DNA of 5,429 nt from an uncultured Halioglobus sp. (GTDB lineage Bacteria; Pseudomonadota; Gammaproteobacteria; Pseudomonadales; Halieaceae). How positions within the stretch are numbered: the stretch's first letter is position 1; each line of letters begins with the position of its first letter. The notes under the pieces are model-generated. The model had not been told where the DNA came from and did not search any database. It saw nothing but the letters and a program-made list of their open reading frames with translations. Below, in pieces: positions 1-5,429 of this stretch. The translations under genes were made by a program, and so were the position numbers. The DNA lies in assembly GCA_905480565.1 (NCBI GenBank), contig CAJQQW010000448.1, positions 1 to 5,429 of the forward strand, given 5' to 3'.

Positions 1-1005
1 GATGCGACCGAGCGAGAGGGGCATTCTGGTCTTGTGGGGACTTCGGCGGTTATTCAGATGATCTATAAAACTATTGATGCGCTGGGGGCAAGTGATGCTC
101 CAGTATTTATTACCGGCGAAAGTGGAACAGGTAAAGAGCTCGCTGCGGAGGCGATACACCGAAACAGTGAAAGAAAAAGTTGCCAATTCGTCACGATCAA
201 TTGCGGTACAGTGTCCCCTCACTTGATAGAAAGCGAGTTATTTGGTCATGTGAAAGGATCGCTCAGGGGCGCAATCGCTGATCGCACCGGCGTTGCTGCA
301 GCGGCGAGAGGGGGAACCGTTTTCCTCGACGAAATATGTGAGCTGGATGTCGGTTTACAGAAAAAATTGCTCCGATTCCTCCAGACCGGAACCTATTGCA
401 AGGTTGGTGGGTCAAAAATTGAAACTGCAAACGTGCGCATCATTTGCGCAACAAGTCGTGATCCGCTGAGCGAAGTCCGGAAGGGCCGTTTCAGAGAAGA
501 TCTGTTCTACCGTATGTATGTTGTGCCTGTGAGAATGCCCTGCTTGAGAGAGCGGAGAGAGGACATTGTTCCCATTGCCGAAAACTATTTGAGGACATTT
601 TCCAAATCAGAATCAAGTCACTTTTCCGATATTAGCCCAGCGGCCAAGAGGGCATTGGAGGAGTACATTTGGCCCGGGAATGTGCGTCAGCTCGAAAATA
701 TTCTCCATCAGTTGATTAATCGTAACGAAGGGCACGAGATAGAGTTTTCGATGCTTCCCAGCTATATCTGCAAAGGCAATTTGGATGGTGCGACAGATGT
801 GTCTTTGCCGAAGTCGAGATGCAAAGAGTGGGATGCTGATCAGCCGGAAACCTCCGTTAAGCCACTTTGGATGATAGAGAGAGACGCTATCGAGAATGCC
901 GTTGTTGTCTGTGGAGGAAGTATTAACAAGGCGGCAGGCCTGCTGGAGGTTTCTCCTTCTACGCTTTATAGAAAGTATCAAAGCTGGAAGCGAAATCACG
1001 CCTGA
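1..1005 (+). CDS. LuxO/NtrC-like AAA+ regulator with altered GAFTGA loop (5' truncated by window edge)
   Basis: The frame is open from base 1, and the residues before the first possible GTG start (base 34) already align with the linker of the regulator at 3541-5019, so the true start and probably a receiver domain lie outside the window. Counting from base 1, 334 residues are visible. They show Walker A GESGTGKE (39-46), Walker B with DE at 110-111, both candidate arginine fingers in FREDLFYR (R165, R171), sensor [10 protein letters not shown] (224-231) and a C-terminal Fis-type helix-turn-helix ending in PSTLYRKYQSWKRNHA. LuxO-like wording such as KLLRFLQTGTY is present. The sigma-54 contact loop reads GSLRGA (86-91): the usual Phe and Thr are Leu and Arg. 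Sensor I reads ATSR instead of ATNR. ATPase and DNA-binding parts look intact, so this is probably a functional protein that no longer activates sigma-54 conventionally; early decay is the alternative. It converges on the kinase gene. Confidence 0.9.
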   Translation, partial: DATEREGHSGLVGTSAVIQMIYKTIDALGASDAPVFITGESGTGKELAAEAIHRNSERKSCQFVTINCGTVSPHLIESELFGHVKGSLRGAIADRTGVAAAARGGTVFLDEICELDVGLQKKLLRFLQTGTYCKVGGSKIETANVRIICATSRDPLSEVRKGRFREDLFYRMYVVPVRMPCLRERREDIVPIAENYLRTFSKSESSHFSDISPAAKRALEEYIWPGNVRQLENILHQLINRNEGHEIEFSMLPSYICKGNLDGATDVSLPKSRCKEWDADQPETSVKPLWMIERDAIENAVVVCGGSINKAAGLLEVSPSTLYRKYQSWKRNHA

Positions 1006-1023
1006 AGAAAGGTTTTTTCGTAT

Positions 1024-1077
1024 CCAAGGGAGGCATGGCGACCGTGAGGTGATCTGGTCGGAGTGCCTTGCCTTTGG
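1024..1077. repeat. Imperfect inverted repeat between convergent genes
   Basis: The arms pair as CCAA with TTGG at the outside, AGGCA (1031-1035) with TGCCT (1064-1068), and CGACC (1039-1043) with GGTCG (1056-1060), with small internal loops. It sits in the 81-base spacer between the plus-strand regulator stop and the kinase stop, where a bidirectional terminator would be expected. No T-run follows the stem on either strand; the only T-run (1013-1018) lies before the stem on the plus strand. An intrinsic terminator is therefore doubtful, and the fold may be chance. Confidence 0.3.
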
Positions 1078-1086
1078 TCCATACAG

Positions 1087-3030
1087 TCAATGCTTCAGTG
1101 AGAAATAGTCTTCAAGTGCTCGAAGTGACTTTTTCATTAGCAAGCGTGTGTCCGTTAATGTTTCCCTGTCCGGCGCTGCGCCCTCTTTTGCCTTAGATTC
1201 CATAGCGGAAAAAATATTTGCTGATTGATCAAGACCAAGGCTCCGACTGGTACTCTTCAAAATATGTAAAGATCGGAGAACCGCTTGCATGCTAGCGTTA
1301 TTTTCTAGCGTGCTAATGTGTAAGTCGACCTCGGCAGTGAATTTTATTAATACTTTTTTTAGACCATCTCTCCCGATCTGGGACATCAGTGTATCGATTA
1401 TTTCGATATCGAGAAAAGAGTTTTCACTTTCGTTTTTTTGCTTACCTTTTAGCCAGTGCCCCAGCTCTTCTATCAACACCTCAACATCGATTGGCTTGGT
1501 TAGATATCCGTTCATGCCGCTTCGCATGCTTTTGCCAGCTTCTTCTGAACTCGCGTAAGCCGTTAAAGCAATAATAGGCAGTTCTTCTTTGCCCATCACC
1601 TTTCGTATTGCTGCCGTTGCCTGGTGTCCATCCATGTCGGGCATATTTATATCCATTAACACAAGATCAAAACGCTGTGAAAATACGAGCGAGATTGCGT
1701 TTTTTCCGCTGTCTGCACCAGTGACCGTTAAGCCGATGCTCTCGAGAATCTGTGTTTCGAGTAGGAGGTTGGTGGCGTTGTCATCAACTAACAGAATGTT
1801 GCCGTAAAGTGTTTTGGGAAGCGACTTCTCTCTATGCGGAACAACAGGCGAGCTATTCGTGATAGGAATAGCGCTGGGGATAACGAACCAGAAACAGGAG
1901 CCATCACCGAGTGTCGATTCCAGGCCGATCTTGCCTCCAAGGCGCTCAACATTTCGTCGACAGATATCCAGCCCCAGCCCCGAGCCGTAATCACCTTGGA
2001 CGGGTCGCGATTCATAAGGCTCAAACACGGAATATTTCTGCTCTTCTGAAATACCTGCTCCTGTGTCTGCTACTGAGAAATAAAGCCCTTCGGCTGTTTT
2101 CTTAATGGATAGTTTGACCGAGCCATCGTCTGTGAATTTGATGGCGTTGTTCAGTAAATTAAGAAGGACCTGGCGCAAAAGCTCAGGCCTAGTACTAATC
2201 TGAGCGTCTACATCCTCATCAAGATCTAAAATTAAATCAATAGATTTTTCTAACGCACGCGGCTTCAAAACATCTACTACAGAGTTAGCGAATTCGGCAA
2301 GAAGAACAGATTCATGCTTCTCGATCTTTTCCTCGGCATGCATCTTTGAAACATCAAGAACATAATTAATAACGTGCATAAGGTTATCGGAGGATTCTTG
2401 CGCTAAATCGATTAGCATTTTTGCATCGTCATTGAGCGGTTTATAATGAAGAAGCCTCAGTGCGCTGATAACGGCATTTAATGGTGTACGAATTTCATGA
2501 CTCATTTTTGCAAAAAAAGCATCTTTCTGCTTTTGAGCATCTTCCAGTTCAGCCTTGGTGTCTAGTAGCGCGGAGTTAACATTCTCAAGATCTGCAATCA
2601 TTCGTGCTTCTGTCGTCATGTAAAAAAGTATATCCAGCTGAACATCCTGAGCTGAAAAATCTGTGAGTTGTAGCGTTTTTTCAAGACGATGCTCTACCAT
2701 CCAGGAAACCCATGGTGCTCCGCAGAAAACGAGGCACTGCTGCCCCATTTGCTCCTCGACGAACCATTGACCCCTCACCGCAAAACGCTCATCTTTTGAA
2801 ACCATCAGAATCAAAGAACCGGCCGACTTCATTGCATCCTGAAAAGTTTTTATATCCCTTGGCCTCAAAGACGTGAAGACTGAGTCGAGCGCGGGGTGAT
2901 CGACAAGTTGTGGCATATGTCGAAGTGCGGTCTCGCTGGGGTCGCAGATTCGAAGATCTTTATCAATCAAAAAGACTAGCGAGAATAATTCGCTGAGATA
3001 ACGGTCATTAACAGAGTTTATAGGGGGCAT
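1087..3030 (-). CDS. hnoK: H-NOX-associated hybrid histidine kinase (HNOBA-HisKA-HATPase-REC-HPt)
   Basis: This 647-residue cytoplasmic kinase has no membrane segments or signal peptide. Residues 1-135 resemble the HNOBA (heme-NO-binding-associated) domain, with FSLVFLIDKDLRI, LRPRDIKTF, an RGQ motif and a closing LTDFSAQDVQLDILFY. A coiled-coil signalling helix (about 138-172) leads to the H-box AKMSHEIRTPLN with phospho-acceptor H178. The ATPase shows NLLNNAIKFT (N295), DTGAGI (D322), FEPY and GSGLGL (349-354). The receiver (about 410-528) has D416/D417, phospho-acceptor D460, T490 and K512. The C-terminal HPt has H589 in HILKSTSRSLG. All catalytic residues are present, so a complete His-Asp-His relay is expected. 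The ATG overlaps the H-NOX stop (TAATG) and has no clear Shine-Dalgarno sequence, which suggests translational coupling. Its partner is inferred to be the upstream H-NOX and its target the LuxO-like regulator of the same operon. Confidence 0.95.
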   Translation of the reverse strand: MPPINSVNDRYLSELFSLVFLIDKDLRICDPSETALRHMPQLVDHPALDSVFTSLRPRDIKTFQDAMKSAGSLILMVSKDERFAVRGQWFVEEQMGQQCLVFCGAPWVSWMVEHRLEKTLQLTDFSAQDVQLDILFYMTTEARMIADLENVNSALLDTKAELEDAQKQKDAFFAKMSHEIRTPLNAVISALRLLHYKPLNDDAKMLIDLAQESSDNLMHVINYVLDVSKMHAEEKIEKHESVLLAEFANSVVDVLKPRALEKSIDLILDLDEDVDAQISTRPELLRQVLLNLLNNAIKFTDDGSVKLSIKKTAEGLYFSVADTGAGISEEQKYSVFEPYESRPVQGDYGSGLGLDICRRNVERLGGKIGLESTLGDGSCFWFVIPSAIPITNSSPVVPHREKSLPKTLYGNILLVDDNATNLLLETQILESIGLTVTGADSGKNAISLVFSQRFDLVLMDINMPDMDGHQATAAIRKVMGKEELPIIALTAYASSEEAGKSMRSGMNGYLTKPIDVEVLIEELGHWLKGKQKNESENSFLDIEIIDTLMSQIGRDGLKKVLIKFTAEVDLHISTLENNASMQAVLRSLHILKSTSRSLGLDQSANIFSAMESKAKEGAAPDRETLTDTRLLMKKSLRALEDYFSLKH

Positions 3031-3032
3031 TA
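3028..3032 (-). promoter_or_regulatory. TAATG stop/start overlap, H-NOX to kinase
   Basis: Read on the minus strand, the H-NOX stop TAA and the kinase start ATG share one A. The roughly 25 bases upstream contain no AGGAG-like sequence, so kinase translation probably depends on ribosomes finishing H-NOX. That would tie sensor and kinase amounts together. Confidence 0.75.
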
Positions 3033-3584
3033 GTCGTGCGACGATATAGTAATGTTAATTTCTGCCTCGGTTCCGCCTTCGGTAGTGATCTTTTTAATAC
3101 TGAGTATATTCAGTTCGCAATTGAACCGTGTGGCCAGGCCCCTGAGGAGGCCCACGACAAACGGAACAAGCCCTGCCCGAGAACTGCGATAGATGACCGT
3201 ATGGTGATCCTCACTTTCTTCACAGTAGAATTCAGGTGGCTTGTAATCCAGGAAGGTGGTCGTTATTCGATCATGTAGCGTGTTGAGGTTGCTCATAAAT
3301 TCTACGAAATTGGCGCCGCATGCATCCAATAGCGAACCATATTCACGCGGTGCGCTTTCGAGAACCCAGTATTCCCCGAAAAGCTCGAGGCATTTATCCG
3401 GTGGCATGGCCAATACCTCTGATGCCGCTCCGACCAGGTCATAGGTGATCTGGTCGTCATAGCTGCGCATTGTCATGAACGATTCATTGGGAACATTAGA
3501 CACCGCGAGTATTTTCTCCCAGGTGTCGGCACTAAATTGCTCATTGATCATACTTTTCAGTGCGCTGTTTATAAGACCGTACAT
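3030..3584 (-). CDS. hnoX: H-NOX heme nitric-oxide sensor protein
   Basis: This is a stand-alone H-NOX (HNOB) protein of 184 residues, the usual length for bacterial members. The start is placed at the ATG opening [13 protein letters not shown] because family members begin in this way; the frame runs 40 codons further upstream but that part looks unlike any H-NOX and lies inside the preceding gene. The proximal heme ligand is H104 (NTLHDRI), and the heme-propionate motif YxSxR is Y132, S134, R136. The stretch after it (AGLVPFVV, 137-144) has no tyrosine. The distal Tyr that permits O2 binding in the Thermoanaerobacter homologue therefore seems absent, which predicts an NO-selective sensor. 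The start overlaps the 3' end of the regulator gene by 44 bases, with only a weak GGGG stretch upstream as ribosome site. In known systems NO-bound H-NOX inhibits its partner kinase; that direction is assumed here, not shown. Confidence 0.95.
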   Translation of the reverse strand: MYGLINSALKSMINEQFSADTWEKILAVSNVPNESFMTMRSYDDQITYDLVGAASEVLAMPPDKCLELFGEYWVLESAPREYGSLLDACGANFVEFMSNLNTLHDRITTTFLDYKPPEFYCEESEDHHTVIYRSSRAGLVPFVVGLLRGLATRFNCELNILSIKKITTEGGTEAEINITISSHD

Positions 3585-5019
3585 ACCAGTTGGCCCCACA
3601 ATTTGTGCCGGTGCTGTCCTGGTTTTCTTTCCAGAATCGTAGCTTTCGGTAAAGGGTGGATGGCGCAACTTCGAGCAGGCCGGCCGCCCTATTGACGTTA
3701 CCATCGCAAGCAGAAATAGCGCTTTCGATTGTATCTTTCTCTATTTTCCAAAGAGGCACTACAGCTGCTTGTGTCAGATTACGAGGCGCGCCAGACTGGT
3801 CGTTTACACTGTCATCAGATGGCAGGAACCCTGTCTCAAGATCACCGGGAAACACGTAGTCCGGAAGCATGGAGTGTTCGATCAGGTTGTCATCATAAAG
3901 AATTACCATTTGATGGATAGCATTCTGAAGCTGTCGAACGTTTCCAGGCCAAAGGTATTGCTCCATTGCTTTTTTTGCTTCCAGAGTAAAGCCAGAGAAA
4001 GATTTATTTTCCTCTGTACAGAACTGAGCGAGAAAACTATCTGCTATTTGCATGATATCCTCACGACGCTCTCTCAATGGAGGTAGGGTTACCGGGACAA
4101 CGTAGAGGCGGTAAAACAAATCTTCTCGAAAACGACCCTCTTTCATTTCCTCAAGTGGCTCACGGTTTGTCGCACAGATAAACCTTACGTTCGCAATTTG
4201 CAGTTTGTTGCAGCCAACCTTGCGATAGGTGCCTGTCTGGATAAAGCGTAGCAGTTTTTTTTGCAGGTTTAGATCCAGCTCACAGATTTCATCAAGGAAT
4301 AGTGTGCCCCCTTCTGCAGCACCGACAGCCCCTGTCCGATCTGAACCGGCACCAGTAAATGAGCCTTTGACGTGGCCGAAGAGTTCGCTTTCCATTAGTT
4401 CTGTTGGTATGGCGGCACAGTTTATTGCAACCAGTTCTCGCGAGTGACGACGACTACTGTTGTGGATAGCTTCTGCTGCTAGTTCTTTGCCGGTACCACT
4501 TTCTCCTACGATGAACGCGGTAGCGTCACTTGCCGCCAGTGACTCAATCTTTTTGTACACGGCTTGCATCGCCGTCGAGCGTCCGATGAATCCTGAAAAG
4601 CCGTCACGTTCGAAGACCGCAAGCTCTCTGACCTTTTTCCCAAGGCGCAACTTTGCGACGGCATTTTCGAGTGTGACTTGAAGCCGTGATGCATCAAAGG
4701 GTTTTGTCAAAAAGTCAGAAGCGCCCATATTTATCGCTTCCAGTGCAATTTCATTCGTTCCATGTGCCGTCATAACGATAATTGCAGCATCATTGGTTGC
4801 CTCGCCATAACGTGCGAGAAAATCCATGCCGCTGCCATCGGGCAACTGGATATCAAGTAAGACAACATCAGGGCGATTAGCGTTATACGCGTCGAAGGCC
4901 TCTTTGAGGTTGGCAGCAACGTGTATTTCATGGCCTGTGCCTTCCAGATACGCGCGGTAGACCTCAGCGAGAGAAGGGCTGTCCTCAACCATCAGTAGAC
5001 TTATTGCACTGTCGCTCAT
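3541..5019 (-). CDS. LuxO-like sigma-54-dependent response regulator (REC-AAA+-Fis HTH)
   Basis: This 492-residue protein is a complete NtrC-family activator whose wording is closest to LuxO (for example [18 protein letters not shown] and [14 protein letters not shown]). The receiver (about 6-122) has E12/D13, phospho-acceptor D56, T84 and K106. The AAA+ domain has Walker A GESGTGKE (172-179), an intact sigma-54 contact loop GSFTGA (219-224), Walker B DE at 243-244, sensor I ATNR, arginine fingers R298 and R304, and sensor [10 protein letters not shown] (357-364). A Fis-type HTH occupies about 430-465 ([20 protein letters not shown]). A further 27 residues follow the HTH and are absent from the paralogue at 1-1005; most of that tail is encoded in or next to the overlap with H-NOX. 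The ATG is preceded by AGGAG at seven bases. It is first in the operon and is probably the phosphate receiver of the kinase HPt. The quorum-sensing role of true LuxO is not implied. Confidence 0.95.
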   Translation of the reverse strand: MSDSAISLLMVEDSPSLAEVYRAYLEGTGHEIHVAANLKEAFDAYNANRPDVVLLDIQLPDGSGMDFLARYGEATNDAAIIVMTAHGTNEIALEAINMGASDFLTKPFDASRLQVTLENAVAKLRLGKKVRELAVFERDGFSGFIGRSTAMQAVYKKIESLAASDATAFIVGESGTGKELAAEAIHNSSRRHSRELVAINCAAIPTELMESELFGHVKGSFTGAGSDRTGAVGAAEGGTLFLDEICELDLNLQKKLLRFIQTGTYRKVGCNKLQIANVRFICATNREPLEEMKEGRFREDLFYRLYVVPVTLPPLRERREDIMQIADSFLAQFCTEENKSFSGFTLEAKKAMEQYLWPGNVRQLQNAIHQMVILYDDNLIEHSMLPDYVFPGDLETGFLPSDDSVNDQSGAPRNLTQAAVVPLWKIEKDTIESAISACDGNVNRAAGLLEVAPSTLYRKLRFWKENQDSTGTNCGANWYVRSYKQRTEKYDQ

Positions 5020-5026
5020 TTAGTTT

Positions 5027-5031
5027 CTCCT
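5027..5031 (-). promoter_or_regulatory. Shine-Dalgarno site of the LuxO-like regulator
   Basis: Minus-strand AGGAG lies seven bases before the ATG at 5019. It fixes the start of the first operon gene and is the only strong ribosome site in the three-gene cluster. Confidence 0.8.
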
Positions 5032-5125
5032 GTGAGAGGCTTGCTGACGCTCTGCAGTTCACGGTCGCCTAGAGTTGCTTTTATCGGGATGACGCGGAGC
5101 TGAAAACGGGAGCAGATACGGTCAA

Positions 5126-5141
5126 CGCTAACACTTTAGCG
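5126..5141. repeat. Palindrome CGCTAA-N4-TTAGCG in operon leader
   Basis: Perfect six-base arms surround a four-base centre (CACT on the plus strand), about 107 bases upstream of the regulator ATG. It could be a small hairpin in the leader RNA or a protein-binding site. No T-run follows it. Confidence 0.5.
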
Positions 5142-5160
5142 GCAAGTGCATGACATTTCA

Positions 5161-5187
5161 GCAAAATTACGCAATTTGCGTTGCAAA
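5161..5187. promoter_or_regulatory. Cluster of GCAAA/TTTGC half-sites, candidate operator or enhancer
   Basis: Three half-sites alternate in orientation: GCAAA (5161-5165), TTTGC (5175-5179) and GCAAA (5183-5187). They create two overlapping palindromes, ACGCAATTTGCGT (5169-5181, perfect about its central base) and TTTGCGTTGCAAA (5175-5187). The TTGC/GCAA arms resemble the LuxO site as I recall it (TTGCA-W3-TGCAA), although the spacing between arms is two bases shorter. A site for the adjacent LuxO-like regulator is plausible but unproven. Confidence 0.4.
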
Positions 5188-5191
5188 ATAG

Positions 5192-5211
5192 CCGTCAATG
5201 CAGCGTGACGG
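5192..5211. repeat. Inverted repeat CCGTCA-N8-TGACGG
   Basis: Perfect six-base arms are separated by eight bases, a geometry typical of dimeric repressor or activator sites. Its right arm overlaps the possible leftward -10 box at 5210-5215. This suggests an operator for an unidentified factor, distinct in sequence from the neighbouring GCAAA cluster. Confidence 0.4.
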
Positions 5212-5238
5212 TATATAAAATACAGCTAAATCATTCAA
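5210..5238 (-). promoter_or_regulatory. Possible sigma-70 promoter for the regulator/H-NOX/kinase operon
   Basis: On the minus strand TTGAAT (5238-5233) and TATACC (5215-5210) are separated by 17 bases. Each matches the consensus at four of six positions. The implied start near 5203 would give a leader of about 180 bases that contains the GCAAA cluster and the 5126-5141 palindrome. No better leftward promoter was found, and no sigma-54 -24/-12 pair with correct spacing and good flanks was seen on this strand. Confidence 0.3.
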
Positions 5239-5272
5239 TGGTTATAAACGGTGCTTCCGACATTGTCGTACC

Positions 5273-5289
5273 TGGTGCGGTGCCTGCTA
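5273..5289 (+). promoter_or_regulatory. Possible sigma-54 promoter pointing right
   Basis: TGGTGCGGTGCCTGCTA has the required GG-N10-GC spacing (GG 5274-5275, GC 5286-5287). It matches the consensus TGGCACG-N4-TTGCW at five of seven and four of five positions. The GCAAA half-site cluster lies about 90-110 bases upstream, a normal enhancer distance. Any target would begin near 5299 and continue beyond the window. A chance match is quite possible. Confidence 0.25.
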
Positions 5290-5429
5290 TTTTAACGGGA
5301 CGCGTTGAATCGTGCCGGACCACCGCCGTGATGCTGAAAAGCAGATGCCTCGGTAAGGGGTTAGTGGCAGTGCAGTGAGGTCGCTGTTTCTCTCTCGCGG
5401 GTGCTGGCTGACCGGGGTTCAAAGAGGCC

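Larger units (their letters stand above)
5020..5429. other. Upstream control region without a recognisable gene
   Basis: These 410 bases precede the operon. The left half holds three separate inverted-repeat clusters and promoter-like sequences, listed individually. The right half has one minus-strand frame open to the window edge and ending at 5231 (last residues APFITIE), and one plus-strand frame ending at 5378 (last residues GLVAVQ). Neither has a recognised domain. No convincing ribosome site is visible before the plus-strand ATG at 5239, so neither is called a gene. The minus-strand frame could be the 3' end of a gene beginning beyond the window. No tRNA or transposon end is seen. Confidence 0.6.

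Noticed and set aside
1834..2105. Plus-strand open frames inside the kinase and similar frames inside the regulator gene
   Set aside because: They are shadows of well-supported minus-strand domains and have no recognisable products.
3585..3704. Upstream extension of the H-NOX frame (40 extra codons)
   Set aside because: H-NOX proteins begin at MYGLI-type sequence; the extension is basic, low in family likeness and lies within the HTH-coding end of the regulator gene.
5311..5331. Leftward GG-N10-GC pair as a sigma-54 promoter for the operon
   Set aside because: Flanking bases fit the -24 and -12 consensus poorly, so the spacing match is probably chance.
5290..5429. Qrr-like small RNA downstream of the sigma-54-like element
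   Set aside because: The context resembles luxO-qrr1, but the conserved Qrr core was not found; only a short GTTAGTG match occurs and no terminator is visible before the window edge.
5231..5429. Minus-strand open frame ending at 5231, and the overlapping plus-strand frame ending at 5378
   Set aside because: No recognised domain and no convincing ribosome site; both are short and opposite to each other. The minus one could be a gene tail from beyond the edge, so it is noted but not called.
5410..5429. GGGTTCAAA resembling a tRNA T-loop
   Set aside because: The bases after it (GAGGCC) do not pair with the stem that precedes it, and no acceptor or anticodon arm is visible upstream.

Overview
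The window holds an H-NOX (heme nitric-oxide sensor) signalling locus. Three overlapping minus-strand genes occupy about 5019 down to 1087. They encode a LuxO/NtrC-type response regulator, a stand-alone H-NOX protein and a hybrid histidine kinase that carries the H-NOX-associated HNOBA domain. A second LuxO-like regulator, cut off by the left edge, lies on the plus strand and converges on the kinase. The proteins resemble those of gammaproteobacteria, with H-NOX/kinase pairs like those of Vibrio, Shewanella and Pseudoalteromonas and a LuxO-like AAA+ domain. Base composition looks moderate. A marine-type gammaproteobacterium is the best guess; the genus cannot be named from this sequence.

Layout: (1) 1-1005, plus strand, the C-terminal part of a LuxO-like AAA+/Fis-HTH regulator whose sigma-54 contact loop is altered (GSLRGA instead of GAFTGA). 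(2) 1006-1086, a short convergent spacer with an imperfect inverted repeat. (3) 3030-1087, minus, the hybrid kinase: HNOBA, coiled coil, HisKA, HATPase, receiver, HPt. (4) 3584-3030, minus, H-NOX, overlapping the kinase start by one base (TAATG). (5) 5019-3541, minus, an intact REC-AAA+-HTH regulator whose 3' end overlaps the H-NOX start by 44 bases. (6) 5020-5429, a non-coding or uncertain region with three inverted-repeat clusters, a possible leftward sigma-70 promoter and a possible rightward sigma-54 promoter.

How the parts probably work together (inference from families): H-NOX binds NO at its heme and changes the activity of the HNOBA kinase. Phosphate then moves along His178, Asp460 and His589 within the kinase and on to Asp56 of the regulator. 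All the steps from gas sensing to DNA binding would thus be encoded in one operon. This resembles the Vibrio harveyi case, where an H-NOX/kinase pair feeds LuxU and LuxO, but here the HPt is fused to the kinase and the LuxO-like output is co-transcribed. The main novelties are this self-contained NO-to-sigma-54 relay, the paired intact and loop-altered paralogues around it, and the palindrome-rich control region upstream.
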